From contig JAHHIA010000001.1 of assembly GCA_019359045.1 (NCBI GenBank), forward strand, positions 186,001 through 250,000: DNA of 64,000 nt, given 5' to 3'. Shown piece by piece: positions 1 to 7,433 of this stretch. The notes under the pieces were generated by a model that saw only the letters and a list, made by a program, of their open reading frames with translations, was not told the DNA's origin and did no database searches. The position numbers were made by a program, and so were the translations under genes. The stretch comes from Scytolyngbya sp. HA4215-MV1 (GTDB taxonomy: Bacteria > Cyanobacteriota > Cyanobacteriia > Leptolyngbyales > Leptolyngbyaceae). How positions within the stretch are numbered: the first letter of the stretch is position 1; each line of letters opens with the position of its first letter.

Positions 1-443
1 TCCTGATCGTTAATGATTTCGGCATCCCACTCCACACGGGTATCCAATGGCGCGCTGGCAACCCAGTGAGAGCGCTGATTGTCAAAAACCGTCACCGATT
101 GGAGATGCTTCATGAATGTAGGCAGGTTCTCAAAATTTCGCCAGAAGCGATATAGCTCTTCAGGCGATTTATTTTGAATTGTGAGCGTTTTCTCAACCCG
201 CAGCCCCTTGTCAATTCCGGTGGCTTCAGTCACTTTGTCCTGCAAGCTTTTTTGTCCCATCGCACCGTGATAGGCTAGCCCCCCCCCAGCGATCGCTAGT
301 AGTACTCCTCGCAAGGAACGCTGACTTAACCCGGTTAAAACCATTGCGCCTCCTGTAATTAGAGAACCCCAGCGTTCTACATCGCTAGGAGCACTCGATT
401 GATCAGCCTGTGGCTCAATTCTCTGCGTTGATTGCAATTCCAT
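1..443 (-). CDS. SRPBCC (cyclase/dehydrase-like) family protein, partial at window edge
   Basis: The reading frame starts at the ATG complementary to 441-443 and runs off the left edge, so the C-terminus is missing. The visible 147 codons hold a short polar N-terminus, a Gly/Ala-rich hydrophobic segment (about residues 30-60, with a GGGLAYHG stretch and HGAMGQK motif reminiscent of DUF2892 proteins) and then the start of an SRPBCC/START-like lipid-binding fold (VEKTLTIQNKSPEELYRFWR, then NFENLPTFMKHL). Such proteins are usually annotated as polyketide cyclase/dehydrase or COQ10-like; the ligand is unknown. It lies 16 nt downstream of the SDR gene on the same strand, so the two probably share a transcript. 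Nine consecutive C residues at 279-287 encode three glycines. Confidence 0.75.
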   Translation of the reverse strand, partial: MELQSTQRIEPQADQSSAPSDVERWGSLITGGAMVLTGLSQRSLRGVLLAIAGGGLAYHGAMGQKSLQDKVTEATGIDKGLRVEKTLTIQNKSPEELYRFWRNFENLPTFMKHLQSVTVFDNQRSHWVASAPLDTRVEWDAEIINDQ

Positions 444-459
444 GGTGATAGCCTTCCAA

Positions 460-1482
460 TTATTTAAGGGATTCTGTATCTTGCAAAACATGAGTTGCTA
501 ACAGGGCAAATGCTCCCAATCCGGCAACGGTTGCCCATTTTGCAGCAGGGTGAAAATCGAACCAGTCCAAGAAACTGGGGATTGTCTTATCGCTAAAATC
601 TCCGATCGCTGTGTCGTAGCCTTCGATCGGTTCAAATAGATTATTGGGATCGGTTTCAAGTTTGGTGACGTGAGTGCGTTGCCCTTTAACAGCGATGAGA
701 CTGAGCAGTGCATCACTGAATTCAGGTGAGAGTTTCTGGAGTAGATCCAGAAACCGACCCACATCGCCAACGATAATGTCACGGGTGCGATGTTCAGCAA
801 CATGCAGAATTGCCTCGGCAACTAGGCTGGGTTGATAGTAGGGCGGCACTCCCGTCGGTTGAACGCCCAGTTTTGTCAGAGCCTTATTGTAGAAGGGGGT
901 ATTAATGGTGGCAGGCATGACATTGGTCACGCTAATGGGAACTTCTTCATGCTGTAGCTCCACCCGCAATGAATCCAGAAACCCCTCAATCGCGTGTTTG
1001 GAGGCCGCATAAGAGCTTTGCAGAGGCAGCGATCGATGTGCCTCAACTGAAGAGAGGTGAATCAATGCACCACGTCCTTCACGCCTCAAATGGGGCAATG
1101 CTACCATTGCGCCATAAACTTGCCCCATCAAGTTCACATCGATGACACGCTTGAATTCGTCGGGTGTCACTTGCTCAAAAGGAGCAATAATTGCGGTCGC
1201 AGCTGTATGAACCCAGGTGTCTAGGCGTCCATAGTGTTCGACGGTTTTGTCGGCAATTTTCTGTACCTGTTCAAATACAGAGACATCCGCCAGCACCGCG
1301 ATCGCATCTCCCCCCAACTGAGTAATTTCATCGACCAATGAGAGCAACCCTGATTCGCTGCGGGCAGAAACTACTAACTTCGCCCGTCGCCTGGCAAACT
1401 GGAGCGCGGTTTCTCGCCCAATGCCACTGGATGCTCCAACAACCGCAACCACTTGTTGTTCAATGGGTTTAAGTTCTATCAC
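460..1482 (-). CDS. SDR family NAD(P)-dependent oxidoreductase
   Basis: This is a classical short-chain dehydrogenase of about 340 residues. The Rossmann cofactor motif (VVGASSGIGRETA) is near the N-terminus, the catalytic Ser lies in HLSSVEAHRS and the catalytic Tyr/Lys pair in SYAASKHAIEGF. After the SDR domain there is a roughly 90-residue extension ending in a hydrophobic helix (WATVAGLGAFALLATHVL), so the protein may be tail-anchored in the membrane. I chose the GTG at 1480-1482, which gives VIELKPIEQQ directly before the Rossmann strand; a TTG at 1515 would add 11 residues. The substrate cannot be read from sequence. It precedes the SRPBCC gene, a pairing suggestive of envelope or stress functions (inference). 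Confidence 0.88.
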   Translation of the reverse strand: MIELKPIEQQVVAVVGASSGIGRETALQFARRRAKLVVSARSESGLLSLVDEITQLGGDAIAVLADVSVFEQVQKIADKTVEHYGRLDTWVHTAATAIIAPFEQVTPDEFKRVIDVNLMGQVYGAMVALPHLRREGRGALIHLSSVEAHRSLPLQSSYAASKHAIEGFLDSLRVELQHEEVPISVTNVMPATINTPFYNKALTKLGVQPTGVPPYYQPSLVAEAILHVAEHRTRDIIVGDVGRFLDLLQKLSPEFSDALLSLIAVKGQRTHVTKLETDPNNLFEPIEGYDTAIGDFSDKTIPSFLDWFDFHPAAKWATVAGLGAFALLATHVLQDTESLK

Positions 1483-1791
1483 AGTTATAACCTTGAGACC
1501 CCAGTACCTTAACAACGCAAATGCTGGTGATCTTCTCCCCCAAGAGGTAGGCTGCTTTGAAAATTTGTAGATTTAATCGTTTGTATCTCTCTAGACAGAT
1601 TGAACTTTAATCTGTCTCTGCTGACATTAAGACTAGGAATTAAGCAGGCAATTGCCAATGTTTTCATTTGCAGACTAGTGTGGCAAGCACTAAATTTTGC
1701 AACATGGGGGCTTGGAGGCTCCGCTCCCAACAAGGGGTTCTACCCCTTTCAAAACTTTTGTTTTGCTGTACTAGTATTGAAAAGGCAAGAT
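1483..1791. other. Intergenic region between divergent SDR and DUF2993 genes
   Basis: This 309-nt gap holds the divergent promoters. A small hairpin (AAGGGGT/ACCCCTT, three-base loop) lies at 1732-1748, preceded by a GC-rich stretch (1707-1729, containing GGAGGCTCCGC) that loosely resembles the GC-rich insert in the repeat at 12110-12175. The downstream reading frame is open through this stretch from 1600, but the translation has no protein-like character, so I regard it as untranslated. Confidence 0.4.
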
Positions 1792-2532
1792 ATGGCACCA
1801 GATAATCCCGATTTGGGCGAGAAAGCGTTGAGCAAGGTGGCAGAAGTAGGGATTGCCAGCCAGTTGGATGAAGTTGAAGCGATTGATGTAGATGTTCGAA
1901 CAAATCCTGGAAAGCTGATTCAGGGCGAGGTCGATTCTGTCTCTATCTCTGGCAAAGGCTTAGTGATGCGGCAAGACCTTCGCATGGAGACGCTGGAAGT
2001 CAATACAAACAAAGTTTCAATCAATCCGTTGAGTGCAGTTTTTGGCAACCTTGAACTCACGCAGCCAACCGCCGCCGAAGCTCAAATTGTTTTGACCGAA
2101 GCTGACATTAATCGCGCTTTTAGTTCTGATTATCTTCAAAGCAAGTTACACAACTTGACAATGGAGATAGAAGGACGTTCTACCCCGGTGGATGTGAAAC
2201 AAGCCACCGTTACCCTGCCTGGTGACAACCAACTTGTCATTACAGCTCATTTTTTGTTGAAGGAACAAGATGAGGTAATCAAGCTTGCAGCGACGGCGAT
2301 TCCTCAAATTCAAGAGAACGGACATCAGATTTCTTTAGAAATTCTATCAGCTGAAGCACCAGGGTTAACCGCAGAGCTTGTCACTGCTATTTTTGAGCAA
2401 CTTACAGCTTTATTAGACCTGCGAAACTTCAATATTCCAGGGATTACGCTTCAGCTGCATCAACTCGCGGTTCAGCCAGGCAGGTTAGTGATCCATGCAA
2501 GGACTTACATCGAACAACTCCCTTCGGCTTAA
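1792..2532 (+). CDS. DUF2993 (LmeA-like) phospholipid-binding domain protein
   Basis: This 246-residue protein matches the DUF2993 family, whose actinobacterial member LmeA acts on phosphatidylinositol mannosides; cyanobacterial members have no assigned role. Family features are the opening GEKALSKVAEVGIASQLDEVE, the central repeat of beta strands (QGEVDSVSISGKGLVMRQDLRM) and the ALTEADINRAF-like segment (VLTEADINRAFSSDYLQ). I chose the ATG at 1792 over the upstream in-frame start at 1600 because it follows AAAGGCAAGAT and the upstream translation looks non-coding. No signal peptide follows from this start, so it may be a cytoplasmic or peripheral lipid-binding protein. The next gene (DUF2231) begins 33 nt later. 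Confidence 0.8.
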   Translation: MAPDNPDLGEKALSKVAEVGIASQLDEVEAIDVDVRTNPGKLIQGEVDSVSISGKGLVMRQDLRMETLEVNTNKVSINPLSAVFGNLELTQPTAAEAQIVLTEADINRAFSSDYLQSKLHNLTMEIEGRSTPVDVKQATVTLPGDNQLVITAHFLLKEQDEVIKLAATAIPQIQENGHQISLEILSAEAPGLTAELVTAIFEQLTALLDLRNFNIPGITLQLHQLAVQPGRLVIHARTYIEQLPSA

Positions 2533-2565
2533 TTTTCTACTATTCAACCTTTAGGAGCAAAGACC

Positions 2566-3087
2566 ATGACAGAAACTCCCAGTGTGCCGCCTTTCATTGA
2601 AAGTAATGAGCGTGAGTATCGTGACAGTGGCGTTCCCAGTACCGTTGCGATCGCGGGTCACCCACTGCATCCCTTACTGGTTACTTTCCCTATTGCCTTC
2701 CTGACAGGGGCTTTCGGAGCAGATCTCGGATATTGGCTGACCCATGATCCTTTTTGGGCACGGGCGGCACTATGGCTAATTGGTGGGGGATTTGTTGCAG
2801 GGTTGGTCGCAGCGTTTACTGGAATGTTGGATTTTCTGAGGATCGATCGGGTTAAAAAACATAATGCAGGCTGGATTCATATGTTTGGCAATGTTGCTGC
2901 CATGGTTCTAACGCTGGTGAATTGGATCTTGCGTTGGCATGATATTGAAGGTGCCGTTTTACCAACCGGATTGACGCTTTCCTTGATCGTGGCATCTCTG
3001 CTGGGAATTACAGGCTGGTATGGCGCTGAGCTGGTTTACCGACATAAGGTTGCGGTGATCGGCTATAGCAATCGTCATGAGCCATAG
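2566..3087 (+). CDS. DUF2231 domain membrane protein
   Basis: A 173-residue membrane protein of the DUF2231 family. The hallmark HPLHPLLVTFPIAF motif is at residues 32-45 and is followed by four predicted membrane helices (roughly 37-55, 65-90, 103-122 and 133-152). The His/Pro-rich motif in this family has been suspected of binding metal or haem, but the function is not established. An AGGAGC ribosome binding site lies 8-13 nt before the ATG. It forms a probable two-gene unit with the DUF2993 gene. A hairpin of the dispersed repeat beginning at 3097 lies just downstream and can act as a terminator. Confidence 0.85.
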   Translation: MTETPSVPPFIESNEREYRDSGVPSTVAIAGHPLHPLLVTFPIAFLTGAFGADLGYWLTHDPFWARAALWLIGGGFVAGLVAAFTGMLDFLRIDRVKKHNAGWIHMFGNVAAMVLTLVNWILRWHDIEGAVLPTGLTLSLIVASLLGITGWYGAELVYRHKVAVIGYSNRHEP

Positions 3088-3096
3088 TAAAAGTTC

Positions 3097-3185
3097 GGCG
3101 TTGCTAAAAAGCAGGATGATTTAGAACTAAGTTCCAAGTCATCCTGCTTTTTCAGCATCATTTTCATCCCGATGTTGAGCAACTC
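3097..3185. repeat. MITE-like repeat, copy A (GGCGTTGCT family)
   Basis: The element starts GGCGTTGCT and ends TTGAGCAAC, with an internal 14-bp perfect stem (3106-3119 with 3139-3152, AAAAAGCAGGATGA) followed by T residues. It aligns with copy D at 32899-32982 across its length, apart from one small indel and scattered substitutions. Shorter or diverged relatives occur at 12063 and 14968. It sits right after the DUF2231 gene, where its T-rich hairpin can serve as a terminator. Confidence 0.8.
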
Positions 3186-3448
3186 AAAAGTTCAGTCAGA
3201 TTGAATCGATCAGTATCTAGGTGCAATTAAATTTAAACCGCGATCGTTTCAGATGCTTGTAGGGGCGTTTTTTGCGATTAGGTTGAAACAAAGCCGTTCA
3301 TCTAAGTAGGTAACTCTAATTAATTGGAGGTATTACGAGCAAGCTTGGTCACGGTTGGGGATAGCGAGCCTTGTTAAGCGGGCTTTTACCGATCGGAAAT
3401 GGTAAAGCCAGAGATATGTTTAAGATAGTCCTGTTTATCGATAAGATA

Positions 3449-3462
3449 ACCGTAGTATATTA
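3449..3462 (+). promoter_or_regulatory. Candidate operator ACCGTAnTATnTTA upstream of the CysA-like gene
   Basis: The 14-mer ACCGTAGTATATTA is 28 nt before the start of the CysA-like gene. It matches the site at 7332-7345 between the Rrf2 and LysR genes at 12 of 14 positions, and its core ACCGTA recurs in the inverted repeat at 4694-4729. The regulator is not known; the nearby Rrf2 and LysR proteins are candidates. The remaining gap (3186-3448) shows no gene. Confidence 0.45.
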
Positions 3463-3490
3463 GGGTATCGCTAAACGTAGAAAATAAACC

Positions 3491-4561
3491 ATGGGTATAG
3501 CTGTTCAAGCGGTTTCCAAGCAATTTGGCTCGTTCCGTGCCATTGATAATGTCAACCTGGACATTAAGACGGGTTCACTAGTGGCACTTCTGGGACCCTC
3601 TGGTTCAGGAAAATCCACTCTGCTCAGAATGATTGCTGGGCTCGAATCGCCGGATTCAGGCCAAATTTATTTAATTGGGGAAGACGCGACCTATCGAAAG
3701 GTACAAGAACGCCAAATTGGGTTTGTGTTTCAGCACTATGCGTTGTTTAAACATTTGACCGTGCGGCAGAATGTGGCGTTTGCGTTGGAAATTCGCAAGG
3801 TCAATAAAAATCGAATTCGCAACCGTGTTGAAGAATTGATTGACCTAGTGCAACTGACGGGGATGGGAGATCGTTACCCCTCTCAACTTTCAGGTGGACA
3901 GCGACAGCGAGTCGCGTTGGCAAGGGCATTAGCAGTCCAACCTAGGGTATTGCTGCTAGACGAACCTTTTGGAGCGCTGGATGCCAAAGTTCGCAAAGAG
4001 TTGCGAACCTGGCTACGCAATCTGCACCACGAGGTCAATGTGACTACCGTGTTTGTGACTCATGACCAAGAAGAGGCAATGGAAGTTGCCGATGAAATTG
4101 TCATTATGAATCAGGGAAAAGTGGAGCAGGTTGGCACCGCCGCAGAAATTTACGACAATCCAGCATCGTCTTTTGTCATGAGTTTCATTGGTCCGGTGAA
4201 TGTGTTGCCTGCTGCCTCCGGCATTTTGCCAAGGAATGGCAAAGGTTTGGGTAGTAAGGCATCTACACCTCAGTTATCCAGCGATCGGGCATGGGATGAA
4301 TCAGTCCGGGTATTTTGGCGCCCTCAGGATGTGGTAATTCAGTTGCAACCAACGGATGAGTCCGTACCTGCCAAGGTTGAGCGGGTAATTCACTTGGGCT
4401 GGGAAATTCAAGTTGAGCTGGTGTTGGAACCTGGTCAAACAGTCACCGCGCATTTGAGCCGGGATGATTTCGATCGGCTTCAGCTTCAGCCACATCAATC
4501 CGTTCATATCAAACCTAAACAGGTCAAAGTATTCACAGACTATGCCTTAAGTCCGAGATGA
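3491..4561 (+). CDS. cysA: Sulfate/thiosulfate-type ABC transporter ATP-binding protein (CysA-like)
   Basis: A 356-residue ABC ATPase of the CysA/PotA/MalK group. It has Walker [10 protein letters not shown] (about residues 35-43), the Q-loop in FVFQHYALF, the signature [15 protein letters not shown], Walker [12 protein letters not shown] and the switch His in [12 protein letters not shown]-terminal TOBE-type regulatory domain (about 235-350) follows. Length and sequence fit the sulfate importer ATPase, which would energise CysT/CysW permeases at the plasma membrane. No permease or binding-protein gene is adjacent, so its partners must be encoded elsewhere. It ends in a strong terminator and so appears monocistronic. 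The substrate (sulfate, thiosulfate, or possibly molybdate) is inferred from similarity and from sulfur-related neighbours. Confidence 0.85.
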   Translation: MGIAVQAVSKQFGSFRAIDNVNLDIKTGSLVALLGPSGSGKSTLLRMIAGLESPDSGQIYLIGEDATYRKVQERQIGFVFQHYALFKHLTVRQNVAFALEIRKVNKNRIRNRVEELIDLVQLTGMGDRYPSQLSGGQRQRVALARALAVQPRVLLLDEPFGALDAKVRKELRTWLRNLHHEVNVTTVFVTHDQEEAMEVADEIVIMNQGKVEQVGTAAEIYDNPASSFVMSFIGPVNVLPAASGILPRNGKGLGSKASTPQLSSDRAWDESVRVFWRPQDVVIQLQPTDESVPAKVERVIHLGWEIQVELVLEPGQTVTAHLSRDDFDRLQLQPHQSVHIKPKQVKVFTDYALSPR

Positions 4562-4582
4562 AGACGGTGACAGTTGAGTGCT

Positions 4583-4616
4583 AAAAAGAGCAGTTTCTCA
4601 GAAACTGCTCTTTTTT
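4583..4616 (+). terminator. Rho-independent terminator of the CysA-like gene
   Basis: A 15-bp perfect stem (AAAAAGAGCAGTTTC with GAAACTGCTCTTTTT) encloses a TCA loop and ends in a run of T. It lies 22 nt after the stop codon. Confidence 0.9.
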
Positions 4617-4693
4617 CGGCATAAAACACGGTAAACATATCAAGATTTAGTATTTTTGTTGCGAAAGTGGGCTTGTTGCGATCCCTTAACTGT

Positions 4694-4729
4694 TAAAATA
4701 CGGTAAATACATAGATGAACCGTATTTTA
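4694..4729. promoter_or_regulatory. Inverted-repeat operator overlapping the start codon of the next gene
   Basis: Perfect 11-bp arms, TAAAATACGGT (4694-4704) and ACCGTATTTTA (4719-4729), are separated by 14 nt. The last base of the right arm is the A of the ATG at 4729. The arms share ACCGTA with the sites at 3449 and 7332. A protein bound here would block transcription start or translation start of the membrane-protein/TauE operon. Confidence 0.6.
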
Positions 4730-5190
4730 TGAATCCATTCAAAGCCATCAACCCTAAATTCTGGTCAGTCGTCCAGGCTGAGCCGTCCTCGTCTGAAGCT
4801 TTTGCCCAGTCCAGCACTAGCCAACCGCCCCTTAGAAAACTCAGAGGCGGTTTTTTAATGCTGCTGGGTTATGCACTATCGCCCTTGTGCTGGTGGAATG
4901 ATCTGTTGTTTAACTTGCCCATTGCCTATGGTTTTGGCTATCTCTGCAGTTTGGTTTCACCTAATTGCTTGATTCCAGGAGCGATCGTGGGCTACTGGCT
5001 GTCAAATGTAGTGGGTATTTTGTTAATGCAAGCTGGCTTTTTGGATGTGGTTCAGGGACAAACTGGGGATCGCAATCTCCAGAAAGAACTGTGGACGGGT
5101 ATCCTTTCTTCAAGCCTTTACACCGGAGTCATTGTGCTGCTGTTGCAGTTCAAGATCCTGGAAACACCTCTGTTGTCCCTGCATCCTTAA
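4729..5190 (+). CDS. Small conserved membrane protein, first gene of the TauE/PAP2 operon
   Basis: A 153-residue protein that I do not recognise. The first 45 residues are polar, followed by about three membrane segments (roughly 45-60 with an LSPLCWWNDLLFNLPIAYGFGYLC region, 82-105 and 125-145). The ATG overlaps the right arm of an inverted repeat, and there is no Shine-Dalgarno sequence before it, so the mRNA may be leaderless or translation may start further in. The TauE/SafE gene follows after 15 nt, so a role beside that exporter is plausible but unproven. Confidence 0.7.
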   Translation: MNPFKAINPKFWSVVQAEPSSSEAFAQSSTSQPPLRKLRGGFLMLLGYALSPLCWWNDLLFNLPIAYGFGYLCSLVSPNCLIPGAIVGYWLSNVVGILLMQAGFLDVVQGQTGDRNLQKELWTGILSSSLYTGVIVLLLQFKILETPLLSLHP

Positions 5191-5205
5191 CTTGCTGGCG
5201 CTGTC

Positions 5206-6003
5206 ATGAACGAATTACTTCTGCCGTTGCTCAGCTTTGGCGTAGGCATTGTCGTAGGTTTGACTGGGATTGGTGGAGCTTCCCTGATTACACCGATGTT
5301 GATTGTTGTGTTTCAAGTGCCACCCTCGGTTGCGGTCAGTTCGGATGTGGTCGCGGCAACCTTGATGAAGGTAGTGGGCGGTATCAAACACTGGCGGCAA
5401 CAAACGGTTGATCGTCAAGTGGTGCAATGGTTGGCGATGGGGAGCGTTCCTGGTGCTCTATGCGGGGTCGGTATTCTTCACCAAATTCAGCAAACTGCAA
5501 CACTCAATCTGGATAGCATTTTGCTCCGGTTCATTGGGTTAGCAATTTTATTGGTGACGCTACTGGCATTGCTACAACTGGGGTTGTTAACCCTTGTGCC
5601 TGATTTCCAATTTCCTCAACCGCCGATGCTCGATCTAGCTACATTGCCAGGACGCACAGGCACGATCGCGATTGGGGCAGGATTAGGTTGCATTGTCGGT
5701 ATGACGAGTGTCTCTTCTGGCTCGCTATTTGCTCTGGTGCTGATTACTTTTTTCCGATTGAATGCTCAGCGATTAGTGGGAACCGATCTCGCCCAAGCCG
5801 CAATTTTGTTAGGCTTTACCTCATTGGGACATTTAGGTTTGGGAACAGTCGATTGGCATTTGGTACTGCCCATCTGGTTTGGCTCAGTACCAGGTGTATT
5901 GGTTGGTGCAAAGCTTTGCCAGCTTGCTCCTCAACGGCTTTTGCGGTTTATCGTTTATCTGCTGCTCGTCACTGTAAGTTGGAAATTAGCCTATTCCGTT
6001 TGA
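5206..6003 (+). CDS. TauE/SafE family sulfite exporter-like permease
   Basis: A 265-residue polytopic protein with about eight hydrophobic segments arranged as two homologous halves. The first half begins LLSFGVGIVVGLTGIGGASLITPML and the second contains GAGLGCIVGMTSVSSGSLFALVL, the paired motifs of the TauE/SafE (DUF81) family. Characterised members export sulfite, sulfoacetate or related organosulfur anions across the plasma membrane. The neighbouring CysA-like ATPase and CysL-like regulator support a sulfur anion as substrate. It lies between the small membrane protein (15 nt upstream) and the PAP2 gene (3 nt downstream), so the three are probably one operon. Confidence 0.85.
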   Translation: MNELLLPLLSFGVGIVVGLTGIGGASLITPMLIVVFQVPPSVAVSSDVVAATLMKVVGGIKHWRQQTVDRQVVQWLAMGSVPGALCGVGILHQIQQTATLNLDSILLRFIGLAILLVTLLALLQLGLLTLVPDFQFPQPPMLDLATLPGRTGTIAIGAGLGCIVGMTSVSSGSLFALVLITFFRLNAQRLVGTDLAQAAILLGFTSLGHLGLGTVDWHLVLPIWFGSVPGVLVGAKLCQLAPQRLLRFIVYLLLVTVSWKLAYSV

Positions 6004-6006
6004 AAT

Positions 6007-6726
6007 ATGCGTGTTGATCGTATGGAGTTCTTTAAAAATAAAAATCAATTTTTATTATCCCGTAGAACAACGTTTTTAGGGCTGGGGGTACTCTTGCCGT
6101 TGCTGGTGTTTAGTTTGCTGGCAAGCCATATTTGGCAGCAGGGTCAGGGCTTCAGCTGGGATGTTCCAATTCTGCAATGGCTTTATACAACCCAACACCC
6201 GCTGCTAGAGACGATCGCTCGAACACTGACACCGCTGGGGGTGTTTTGGGGGGTATTTCCAGTATTGGCAGTGCTTGGCACCGGATTAATTTATCAGCGC
6301 AAAGGGCGATCGCTCCTTTACCTAATGATGACACCTCTGGGCAGTGCGCTGCTCAACTATCGCCTCAAATTCCTGTTTCATCGGGAACGTCCTCATCTTT
6401 GGGAGAACTTGTCGCCTGATTTAAGCTATGCCTTTCCCAGTGGACACGCCATGTCCAGTGTATCTTTCGTCATGGTGTTAATTGTATTGACATGGAATAC
6501 TCGCTGGCGTTGGTTGGCAGTGTGGGCAGGAGGTGGATTTGTGGGGATCATTGGTTGGACTCGACTCTATTTAGGCAGACATTATCCTAGCGATGTTTTG
6601 GGAGGATGGATGTTGGCGCTGGCATGGTCAGTCGCGGTCATGCTCCTGATTCAACCTCAGAATGTTGCGAGTTGTGAGTCTGATCGATTGTCAGAACCCA
6701 TTCCCCCAAAGGTGGAACGCTCTTAA
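6007..6726 (+). CDS. PAP2 superfamily membrane phosphatase
   Basis: A 239-residue membrane phosphatase. All three PAP2 motifs are present: K-x6-RP in KFLFHRERP, the PSGH motif in PSGHAMSS with its catalytic His, and the R-x5-H-x3-D block in TRLYLGRHYPSDVLGG (Thr replaces the usual Ser before Arg). Five to six membrane helices flank them. Such enzymes remove phosphate from lipid phosphates (undecaprenyl diphosphate, phosphatidic acid or phosphatidylglycerophosphate) at the outer face of the plasma membrane. An alternative ATG at 6022 (MEFFKNKN) would remove five residues. Its link to the TauE gene three bases upstream is by operon position only. Confidence 0.85.
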   Translation: MRVDRMEFFKNKNQFLLSRRTTFLGLGVLLPLLVFSLLASHIWQQGQGFSWDVPILQWLYTTQHPLLETIARTLTPLGVFWGVFPVLAVLGTGLIYQRKGRSLLYLMMTPLGSALLNYRLKFLFHRERPHLWENLSPDLSYAFPSGHAMSSVSFVMVLIVLTWNTRWRWLAVWAGGGFVGIIGWTRLYLGRHYPSDVLGGWMLALAWSVAVMLLIQPQNVASCESDRLSEPIPPKVERS

Positions 6727-6745
6727 ATCACCGTAGGATTAGGGT

Positions 6746-7213
6746 CTAGATATAGTACATCGGATTGTTTTGTTTGCGAATATCACGACGCTGACATAAA
6801 TCCTGAAGCGTATGCTGGCTCAAGGCTGTTTGAAATGCGGTGCTCGCCTGTTGCCAAATTTCATGGATCATTTCCTGTTCAACAGTCCAGGAGGCACCCA
6901 GCATTCGGTTTCTACGATCGCCTTCTACTAAGGTGATCACTTCCAGCACGGTAATCTGCCACGGCTCTTTCGACAGCGTATAGCCACCCCTCGCTCCCCG
7001 TTGACTTTGCAGCACTCCGCCTCGCCGCAGTAAGGTAAAAATCTGTTCCAAATAGCGTTCTGGAATCAGTTGTCGAGCTGAGATTTCATTAATCGTTAGT
7101 GGATTTTTGGGATCGGGATGACCGGCCAGTTCAATTAACGCCAATAGCGCATATTGGGCTTTGGCAGAGAGTTCGGACAAAGTATTGCGAGGATTGCCAT
7201 GATTCAGCGACAT
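6746..7213 (-). CDS. Rrf2 family transcriptional regulator, CymR-like without Fe-S cysteines
   Basis: A 155-residue Rrf2 protein with an N-terminal winged helix (SAKAQYALLALIELAGH, then recognition helix ISARQLIPERYLEQIF and wing GGVLQSQRGARGGYTLS). IscR and NsrR ligate a cluster with three clustered cysteines; this protein has only one Cys (in LQDLCQRRD), so it should not carry that cluster and resembles CymR, the cysteine-metabolism repressor that works with cysteine synthase. I chose the ATG at 7211-7213; a TTG at 7228 is possible. It is divergent from the LysR unit across a region carrying an ACCGTA site and a long palindrome, which suggests shared or autogenous control of the sulfur locus. 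Confidence 0.85.
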   Translation of the reverse strand: MSLNHGNPRNTLSELSAKAQYALLALIELAGHPDPKNPLTINEISARQLIPERYLEQIFTLLRRGGVLQSQRGARGGYTLSKEPWQITVLEVITLVEGDRRNRMLGASWTVEQEMIHEIWQQASTAFQTALSQHTLQDLCQRRDIRKQNNPMYYI

Positions 7214-7331
7214 TTCTGGAGATTTCAATAAGGTTGCTGGGCGACAAAGTCAAACAAAAATGGACCCCTTTGCCTGGGCGTTATTGGCGATCGATTCGGC
7301 TACAAATAATATACTGCTATCCGACCGATTT

Positions 7332-7345
7332 ACCGTATTATTTTA
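7332..7345 (+). promoter_or_regulatory. Candidate operator ACCGTAnTATnTTA between Rrf2 and LysR genes
   Basis: ACCGTATTATTTTA differs from the site before the CysA-like gene (3449-3462) at two of 14 positions. It directly abuts and overlaps the left arm of the palindrome at 7342-7397, in a spot that could control both divergent regulators. Confidence 0.45.
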
Positions 7346-7397
7346 AAGGTATAAACTCCACTAATTCTACAGAATTAGTGGAGTTTATACCTTTAAA
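7342..7397. repeat. 56-nt perfect palindrome (27-bp arms) in the Rrf2/LysR intergenic region
   Basis: The arms 7342-7368 and 7371-7397 are exact reverse complements (TTTAAAGGTATAAACTCCAC... and its mirror) with only AC between them. There is no T-tract on either side, so it is not a simple terminator. It may be a cruciform, a high-affinity operator for a dimeric regulator or the footprint of a mobile element. Confidence 0.9.
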
Positions 7398-7433
7398 GCC
7401 GATTGGGGCTCGCCGAATTTGGCATACGCTTTG

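Noticed and set aside
1600-1791. N-terminal extension of the DUF2993 protein
   Set aside because: The extension covers a hairpin and a GC-rich repeat-like stretch, and the DUF2993 family begins at the chosen ATG.
4965-5411. 148-aa plus-strand frame across two genes
   Set aside because: It overlaps the membrane protein and TauE genes in another frame and is Cys/Trp-rich, typical of a shadow frame.
6731-6750. ACCGTAGGATTAGGG resembling the sulfur-locus motif
   Set aside because: It lies between convergent gene ends where no promoter is expected, and it lacks the TATnTTA part.
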